Origin: a virus
Length of the DNA: 63,723 bases
IMG/VR virus record: IMGVR_UViG_3300037481_000553
Location: 1 to 63,723 of that record
Strand: one strand, 5' to 3'
Part shown: positions 58,283 to 63,723 of the stretch, piece after piece
Layout of the letters: every line of letters starts with the position of its first letter
How positions within the stretch are numbered: the first letter of the stretch is position 1
Notes under the pieces: generated by a model
Databases searched by the model: none
Seen by the model: only the letters and a program-made list of their open reading frames with translations
Told to the model about the DNA's origin: nothing
Translations under genes and position numbers: made by a program

Positions 58283-59434
58283 GCCTGCTCCTCCTTCGGA
58301 GTGCGCGGCTGCGGCAGCATCGCCACATCCGCAGGGAGGTGCCGCTTCGGCACCTTTCAGTTTCTCGGCACACGCCGCACCGAGTTTGACCATGTGATCA
58401 TGAACCGTCTGGATCATCTCCTGATCTCTCGACGAGTTCCGCTTGCCGGCCAGGTCCTTCAACGTCTGGGCCATGGCCATGTAGGTCGGCGCGTCCTCGC
58501 GATTGCACTTGTACGCGAGCGACATGACCGCCGAGAGAGACCCGATCATCTCCATGCAGTACGACTGGAGCGATTCGAGCCGGGCCGATTCGAGTTCGTC
58601 GGCCGCGTCTTCGTCGTCGGGCATGGTCGGTTCGATCGCATCATCAGCGATCAAGTCGGCCAGCAGCGACTTCGCGGCGTCGTACGCGGGCGTCACCGCG
58701 TCGAGCAGTAACTGCATGGTGCTGTACTGCACGGTCTCCGCGGTGTCGCCATCGGCTGCAGCCTTCGGAGTGCCTCGCGCTCCGCGGAGCAGCGTTCTGA
58801 CGCGTTCACGCATCGTCATGGGTTTCGGGTCCTCCTTCTGCTGCGCTGCGGTACGGGGTGCACCGCATCCCATCTCGTTGGAGCACGCACCGAGCGTGCC
58901 TTCGGGAAGCATGGCCAGATGATCCGGCACGATGGTATGCCAGACCGCCTTGTACGCCTTGCCTCCATGCGTCCCTTCCTTCGCCTCGGCGCTGACGAAC
59001 GCGCCAACCGACACTTCGATCGGCTTGCCTTCCTCGAGACGCGCGATGACGCGTTGCGCATCACCCCCGAGTTCCGTGGCGCGAGCCTTGTCGAGCCAGG
59101 CGTCCATCTTCAGCATGCGACCTTCGGTGCGCGCGTTCGCGATGAAGCCGAATTGATGCGCCTCCAGCACGGTCGGGGAGTTCGCACTGATCTGGCGTGA
59201 GAGCGCATCGACCGGGTGCAAGGGGAGCACGGGCCGTCCGTTCCAGCCTTGCGGCGTCGCGTCAAGTTCGCTCGCCGGCACGAACTCCGGCGATGCCGCG
59301 TTGATCGCGTGAATGACGCCTTCTCGCAACGCGACCACGGGCACGACCATGTGCACGCGACCCATGAAATTGGCCGTCCGGAGTAGTGTGCCTTCCGCGG
59401 CGACCACCAGCCGTCGAATGGTTGGTTCAGACAT
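57692..59434 (-). CDS. Prohead protease (DUF2213) fused to scaffold
   Basis: The 580-residue protein has an N-terminal DUF2213-like domain (FMGRVHMVVPVVALREGVIH, GWNGRPVLPLHP, MLPEGTLGACSNEMGCGAPR), followed by a long, acidic and Ala/Lys-rich coiled-coil C-terminus (KPEEKPEPDAKKEPEPKVA). The protease matures the prohead; the tail half acts as scaffold. An internal start at 58282 would make the scaffold alone (see separate entry). Upstream it is separated from the MuF gene by 3 bases. Confidence 0.82.
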   Translation of the reverse strand: MSEPTIRRLVVAAEGTLLRTANFMGRVHMVVPVVALREGVIHAINAASPEFVPASELDATPQGWNGRPVLPLHPVDALSRQISANSPTVLEAHQFGFIANARTEGRMLKMDAWLDKARATELGGDAQRVIARLEEGKPIEVSVGAFVSAEAKEGTHGGKAYKAVWHTIVPDHLAMLPEGTLGACSNEMGCGAPRTAAQQKEDPKPMTMRERVRTLLRGARGTPKAAADGDTAETVQYSTMQLLLDAVTPAYDAAKSLLADLIADDAIEPTMPDDEDAADELESARLESLQSYCMEMIGSLSAVMSLAYKCNREDAPTYMAMAQTLKDLAGKRNSSRDQEMIQTVHDHMVKLGAACAEKLKGAEAAPPCGCGDAAAAAHSEGGAGMEKSTRIAALIACEHNVVKDKAILESLSDQELDALEAFNKVRVAMTANPKQAIVDLVTAPAPKVAEVKPEEKPEPDAKKEPEPKVAAAEVSEEEYLKTAPDSIRQLVADKKASDAAEKTALVTSLKDAQQEFTEVELQAMDLKALGRLANVVKVAKPDFSGRGVVRDAGAADVYSTPPDPYAAALEARRKAEGTVN

Positions 59435-59437
59435 CGA

Positions 59438-61195
59438 TTACTCCACGCTCTCGACAGCCAGACCCAGCGTGCATCGGCAGTAGGGATGCAGTGGTGGATC
59501 GCCGTCGTCGAATTCCGTGTTCAGCGGGACGGTCGTGCCGTCCAGATCTTCGCAGTCGCTGCAGGCGTTGCCATCGGGGGTGTAGATCCACTCCTTCGAC
59601 TCGTCGCCCGTCAGCAGGCCTTGCTCGACCGCTTGGTTCCAGAGTTCTTTCTGCCCTTCGTTCGCGGCTTCCATCGTCTCGGTCTGCGCGATCATCTCCG
59701 CGCGGGATTCGGTCATCTCCGCAGCGCGCACACTGATCTCGTCATCGATGTCGGCTTGATCCAGACCCTGTTCTTCCAGCTTGTCTTGCAACGCCAGGAG
59801 TGCTTCGCCTTGACGCGCGTTCAGCCCCACCGTGTCGCGGAGCAGCTTCGCCGTCTGTGCGACGGTCCGCTCCTTCTCGATGCCATCCGCAATGATCGAC
59901 TGAATCATCGCCCGGCGTTCATCGAGCATCCCCGTGATCCACTCGCCCGCGTGCGCCCTGGCCCATCCGACCGCTTCGCTGTTGGTGACATCGAACTCCG
60001 GCTTCGCAATATCCATCACGACGCGCGGCTTCTTCAACCAGCGGAGCACGCCACCCAGGAAGGCCAGCGCGGTCTTGGGACGCGCGGGAGTTGGGTGCAT
60101 CCACAACCGTGCATGGACCCGTGCCGAGGCGTTGATCACGCGCTGTAACAGCGACGTCAGTTCCTTCTCGAGCCGCGTGGCATCTTTCTCCGCTGCGGCC
60201 AATGCCGACGTCTTGTCGGTAATCCCCTCGGTCGTCCAGATCTTCTGGAATGACTCCACGAAGAGCGGGCGCGCGGCATCGGCCACGCCATGCGCGGACG
60301 TCAGTGGTGCCGGGGAGCGCTTCTTCGCGGCTGCACGGAGTGTCGTCACGGACTTCTCCGCCGCTTTCTTGAACCCGACGGCCGCGCGGTTGTTGGTCTT
60401 CCACATGGACCCAGCCTTGTGCTGTGCCCAGATCTTGGTAAGGAACCGCACGCGCGATTCCTGCTGCGACGACGGAACCTTCTCCTTCGAGAGAATGTCG
60501 TGCTGCAGTTCATGATAAATGATCGTCGCCATGAAGCCGGGACCGTCGTCTTTCAGGGACTTCGCATCGACATAGAGATGTCCCTTCATGGTTCCGTAGC
60601 GTCCGCCCAGGTCCTTCACTTCGACGGTCTTCCCCCGCAAGGCATCCGCCGCTTTCTTATCGTCCAGGACGTGCGCGAGCGCTTCGTTCATGTCGGCTTG
60701 CTGCGCATCGGTGGCGATGACCTTGACTTTCGCATCTTTCACCATCTGCGCATTCACCGCGGGGTTCGTCCCTTTCGTCTCGCGGTACGTCGCTGGTTTC
60801 GACTCCTGAGATGACCCACCTTCTCCAGATGGTGCACTGCCTCCGACCTCGCCGGGCACTCCCGCATGTCCGAAGTTCCCGGAGCCGGGTCCTCCCAGCA
60901 TGCGCGCTTCAAGCGTCGTTGGGATCTCGCTGTCGCCCACGCCATCTGAGAGAATGAACACGTCCTCCGCGCGACGTGCCGCGGCGAGCAGTGCGATGCG
61001 AGAAGATTCCACCGGGCCGTCCGCAACGAGTGCCTCCAGCGCAGCGATGACCGCTTCGATGTCGGTCGTGTGCCCAGCCGCGAAGAACGCCGCGAGCACT
61101 GGAGACGCCACAGCCGCAGCCGTCAGCGACGCCAATCCACCGATGGACGGCCCGTCTGCCAAGTAGCCGGTGGAGTCGTACAGCGCGTAGCTCAT
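59438..61195 (-). CDS. MuF head-morphogenesis protein with HExxH insert and GPGSGNFGH linker
   Basis: The protein has 585 residues. Residues 100-120 are GGPGSGNFGHAGVPGEVGGS. Residues 140-310 have a zincin-like motif, IIYHELQHDIL (His228-Glu229-His232), in a domain with MKGHLYVDAKSLKDDGPGF. Residues 370-585 are a Mu gpF-like domain with ACSDCEDLDG (C545, C548) and PPLHPYCRCTLG (C573, C575). MuF proteins enter the capsid at the portal and can carry toxins. The HExxH domain may be a host-directed or maturation metalloprotease. Start overlaps the preceding stop by 4 bases (ATGA). Confidence 0.85.
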   Translation of the reverse strand: MSYALYDSTGYLADGPSIGGLASLTAAAVASPVLAAFFAAGHTTDIEAVIAALEALVADGPVESSRIALLAAARRAEDVFILSDGVGDSEIPTTLEARMLGGPGSGNFGHAGVPGEVGGSAPSGEGGSSQESKPATYRETKGTNPAVNAQMVKDAKVKVIATDAQQADMNEALAHVLDDKKAADALRGKTVEVKDLGGRYGTMKGHLYVDAKSLKDDGPGFMATIIYHELQHDILSKEKVPSSQQESRVRFLTKIWAQHKAGSMWKTNNRAAVGFKKAAEKSVTTLRAAAKKRSPAPLTSAHGVADAARPLFVESFQKIWTTEGITDKTSALAAAEKDATRLEKELTSLLQRVINASARVHARLWMHPTPARPKTALAFLGGVLRWLKKPRVVMDIAKPEFDVTNSEAVGWARAHAGEWITGMLDERRAMIQSIIADGIEKERTVAQTAKLLRDTVGLNARQGEALLALQDKLEEQGLDQADIDDEISVRAAEMTESRAEMIAQTETMEAANEGQKELWNQAVEQGLLTGDESKEWIYTPDGNACSDCEDLDGTTVPLNTEFDDGDPPLHPYCRCTLGLAVESVE

Positions 61196-62937
61196 TTGCG
61201 AATCAACCCAGAAAGTTCACTGCGCGAGACCGCTTTCATCGCGGAGACCCGGAACGACCCCACGCCGCGTCGATAGTAGTACTGCGTCTGACTCGTGCGC
61301 ATGTCCACGACGACCGTATGCATGGCCGCATGATTGCGGCGTCCCCAAGCAATCTTGCGTTCGCGCGCATCCGGGTGCATGGTGATCTTGTCGTTGGTGT
61401 TATCGATCAACGTCTTGACCTCGACCCCATGCATGTGGCCGGGTGTCTTGACGACCGTATCGAACGGGTCGTTATCATCCGTGCGCGTCCCGCCGATGAC
61501 TTCGGCAATCTCGTGTTCCGATTTGTCCGCGAGTGCCTGCTTCTCCTTGGTAGAAGGCTTATGGGTCGCGAGCGCGCGGGCGGTCCGCGTCGCGGGCGTG
61601 CCGATCTTCTCGCTCGTTCCTCCGGCTCCGCCCGATCCCCCGACCTCACCGGGTCGCCCGGCGTGATCGAAATTCCCCGAGCCTTTGCCTCCAAGCGTCG
61701 TCGGCTTGTCTTCGTCAAGGACCCAAGGCACGTAGTACACGAGACTTTCCTCGCTGCCTCGGAACGTCTTCGGATCCACGGGACGCCATATCATCGGCCC
61801 GTTGTCTTTCTCGACCACACCCACATGCACCGCGACGATCCACTCCGGCTTGATGTTGCCTTTGAACTGACGCGCGGAACTCGTCGTATCCGAATGCGTA
61901 TCCATCGTCAAGCGTCCCTTCTCACTCGCGGGAATCTTGACTTCGATGACCGCGGGATGCATCGCACCCGCTTTCAGGCCTTCATCGAGCGCTTTGCCTG
62001 CCTCATCACGAGGCCAGGCTGCAGCTTCCGCATACCGTTGTGCCTCGGCTTTGTTGGCAGTCGTGTAGACATGGCCTTTTGCCGATACCGCACCTCCGGT
62101 CATCGCGGCTTTATCGGCCGTGAAAATAGCATTCGCACGATCAGCCGTGATCCCATCTCTCAAGATCGATTCGACATTCGCGCGAGTGGTGCCGTGGAGT
62201 TGCGTCCCCTTCCCTTGTGATACGATCTTCTCCGTGCCTGGACCGCTGCCTCCGATCTCGCCAGGCCGACCACCATGTCCGAAGTTCCCGGAGCCGGGTC
62301 CTCCGAGCGTCTTCGGTCCACCAACCAGACGTGCTTTCACCTTGTAACCGTAGCGCTCACCAATCTGCACTTCTTCGGTATGCACAATCTTGACGCGCGT
62401 GCCCACTCGACCGATGGCTTCCTTCTCGCCGTATCGATTCAGGCTCGAGATGTCCTTGAAGGTCGGTGACGATTCATCAACGACCATCTCCATCAGGACG
62501 AACGTGTCATCGCCGTGCGATTGCTTCTCCGCAAAAGTCCGCGCTTCCTTTGCGGATGCACTGAACGAGGTGCTCGCGTCGAACTCGATCTCTTTCCCAT
62601 CCACGATGGCGGTCAACTGCTCTTCTGAAAGACCCCCGTACCCACGGTGCCAGGTCCCGGCTTTCGCATCGGGACTCGCGTCGAGTGCCTCGTTCCACGC
62701 ACGCACCATCGGGGTATCGGCTCCGCTGCGTTCGGCTTCCTTAATGGCCTTCTGTCCACCCGGCGTCACCCACCGATCGGCCGCGTCCTTCGCAGACACC
62801 GAATCGCCGCTCCCTCCGACTTCTCCCGGCCTGCCTCCATGACCGAAGTTGCCACTGCCCGGTCCTCCGGCCGTACGCAGGAAGGCACGCCAAAGAAGGC
62901 GAGCGGCGACCGGAGGCGAGAGGGTCTGGAGCGCCAT
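61192..62937 (-). CDS. Triple-effector head protein: two ADP-ribosyltransferase-like domains plus PD-(D/E)XK nuclease
   Basis: The 581-residue protein is built of three modules, each preceded by a GGPGSGNFGH-type linker (23-44, 212-232, 416-436). Module 1 has WHRGYGG (R98), STSFSAS (122-128) and GEKEAIGRVGT (E171/E173), the R-S-E pattern of ADP-ribosyltransferases. Module 2 has LHGTTRANVESILRDGI (H248) and GHVYTTANKAEAQRYA (Y291), the H-Y pattern of PARP/KptA-like enzymes. Module 3 has NDPFDTVVKT (D493) and HGVEVKTLID (E506, K508), a PD-(D/E)XK nuclease. It lies between portal and MuF, so it is probably a capsid-internal, ejected protein. Whether all sites are active is not known. Confidence 0.8.
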   Translation of the reverse strand: MALQTLSPPVAARLLWRAFLRTAGGPGSGNFGHGGRPGEVGGSGDSVSAKDAADRWVTPGGQKAIKEAERSGADTPMVRAWNEALDASPDAKAGTWHRGYGGLSEEQLTAIVDGKEIEFDASTSFSASAKEARTFAEKQSHGDDTFVLMEMVVDESSPTFKDISSLNRYGEKEAIGRVGTRVKIVHTEEVQIGERYGYKVKARLVGGPKTLGGPGSGNFGHGGRPGEIGGSGPGTEKIVSQGKGTQLHGTTRANVESILRDGITADRANAIFTADKAAMTGGAVSAKGHVYTTANKAEAQRYAEAAAWPRDEAGKALDEGLKAGAMHPAVIEVKIPASEKGRLTMDTHSDTTSSARQFKGNIKPEWIVAVHVGVVEKDNGPMIWRPVDPKTFRGSEESLVYYVPWVLDEDKPTTLGGKGSGNFDHAGRPGEVGGSGGAGGTSEKIGTPATRTARALATHKPSTKEKQALADKSEHEIAEVIGGTRTDDNDPFDTVVKTPGHMHGVEVKTLIDNTNDKITMHPDARERKIAWGRRNHAAMHTVVVDMRTSQTQYYYRRGVGSFRVSAMKAVSRSELSGLIRK

Positions 62938-62938
62938 G

Positions 62939-63723
62939 CTACTTGCCGATGTCCTGCTTGTCGCGCGGTCGCACGTGCACTTCGTGGACCCACTTCTTGT
63001 AGAAATTGTTCGAGCGTTGCGGACCGCTGACCGTATCGCTCACGATCTCGTACTCAGGCAGCTTCGCACTCCAGGTCGAATTGCCGTACTCCTTCGAGAA
63101 CTTGTCGGATGCAGCCATGGCCTGGTCTTCGGTATCGTACTCGGCCGCGTATGCCTGTGAATCAGGCCACTGTGGAGCACCATGTCCTTGCGGATCGTGC
63201 GGTGGGGTTCGTGTGGTCAGCTTCTCGTAGCCCTTCGGCATCTTCGGTGCACTCTTCGGCTGCGCTCGACCGCCACCACTCCCCTCACCAGAACCCCCCA
63301 CTTCTCCCGGCCGACCCCCATGTCCGAAATTCCCCGAGCCGGGTCCGCCTGCATGTCGGATGCCGATGATGTCGTCGATCGTATCGGTATCGTTCTCGAC
63401 GATGGCGCGCTCCAACACCTGGAAGAGATCCCGCGGCGTCGCGCCAGCCAGGATGATCGGCTTCTCGTCTCCGCCCGCACCCGGAGGGAGCGCGCCAAAG
63501 GGAGCGGGCGGTGGTTCCGGCTTCGGCTTGGCGGCTTCTGCGGCCGCTTTCTGCTCGGGCGTCAGCGGCTCCATACCGTACCACTTGTCGCGGATCTCGT
63601 CATCGGTGAAGACCGTCGTGCCTTGCGTCTGGTTGACCGTAGCCCATTTCGTCGCGCCCGTGGCCTTCTCGTCTTCGGTCAACGTTTCGATATGTGCCCA
63701 GCGCACCTGATACGGCTGCGCGG
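62939..63723 (-). CDS. Portal protein, C-terminal part with linker and extra domain
   Basis: This continues the portal read from 1274 through the contig ends (the last 127 bases here repeat 1-127). After the core (end near residue 480), Pro/Ala-rich residues lead to AGGPGSGNFGHGGRPGEVGG (508-527), a Gly-rich spacer and about 100 residues beginning PKMPKGYEKLTTRTPPHD with YAAEYDTEDQAMAASDKFSK, ending KDIGK-like before the stop at 62939. The tail domain is unrecognised. It shares the linker with the effector proteins just downstream, so it may be an internal capsid domain or an anchoring site for them. Confidence 0.85.
   Translation of the reverse strand, partial: AQPYQVRWAHIETLTEDEKATGATKWATVNQTQGTTVFTDDEIRDKWYGMEPLTPEQKAAAEAAKPKPEPPPAPFGALPPGAGGDEKPIILAGATPRDLFQVLERAIVENDTDTIDDIIGIRHAGGPGSGNFGHGGRPGEVGGSGEGSGGGRAQPKSAPKMPKGYEKLTTRTPPHDPQGHGAPQWPDSQAYAAEYDTEDQAMAASDKFSKEYGNSTWSAKLPEYEIVSDTVSGPQRSNNFYKKWVHEVHVRPRDKQDIGK
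63597..63723. repeat. Terminal direct repeat (contig-end overlap), copy 2
   Basis: Identical to 1-127. See copy 1. It should be removed once when the genome is closed. Confidence 0.93.

Overview
The window is an essentially complete genome of a tailed double-stranded DNA phage (Caudoviricetes, siphovirus-like). The first 127 bases (1-127) recur exactly as the last 127 (63597-63723), the usual signature of a circular assembly, so the real genome is about 63,596 bp and the portal gene runs across the contig ends. The DNA is GC-rich. I see no integrase, lytic-switch repressor or tRNA gene, so a virulent lifestyle is the simplest reading. The endolysin type and a possible lipobox suggest a Gram-negative (soil or water?) host, but the host cannot be named from sequence.

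There are two transcription blocks. The plus-strand block (4845-28736) starts with about 20 small, mostly unrecognised early genes that share a near-identical ribosome-binding leader. It continues with DNA metabolism genes: SNF2-type helicase, RuvC-like resolvase, Cas4-like exonuclease, AAA ATPase (Sak4-like), acidic single-strand-binding-like protein, DNA polymerase A and primase-helicase. Nucleotide enzymes lie among them: ThyX, a MazG-like/HAD fusion, DUF1599 and a flavoprotein. The minus-strand block runs leftwards from small terminase (3435) through large terminase and portal, across the contig ends, then through head, tail fibre, tail tube, sugar-cassette, tail assembly, tape measure, tail tip and lysis genes. 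It ends at a strong terminator at 28736-28773, where the two blocks converge. The 1.4-kb region 3436-4844 between the divergent blocks is non-coding, highly structured and contains an AT-rich tract. It is the best candidate for control region and origin.

Two systems stand out. First, the helicase Walker B motif is interrupted by an intein (13589-14389) whose linker is overprinted, in another frame and with its own ribosome-binding site, by a Vsr-like homing endonuclease gene (13833-14339). Second, the head module carries five copies of a GGPGSGNFGH-type linker. It joins extra domains to the portal C-terminus, to a MuF head protein (an HExxH putative metalloprotease) and to a protein that appears to be two ADP-ribosyltransferases plus a PD-(D/E)XK nuclease. 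This looks like a set of virion-carried effectors.

Smaller observations include a canonical A AAA AAC frameshift site in the tail chaperone gene, a nested scaffold start, a response-regulator receiver protein inside the lysis cassette, a glycosyltransferase/aminosugar cassette, and two families of repeated structured RNA elements, one of them present in the sense orientation in both operons.
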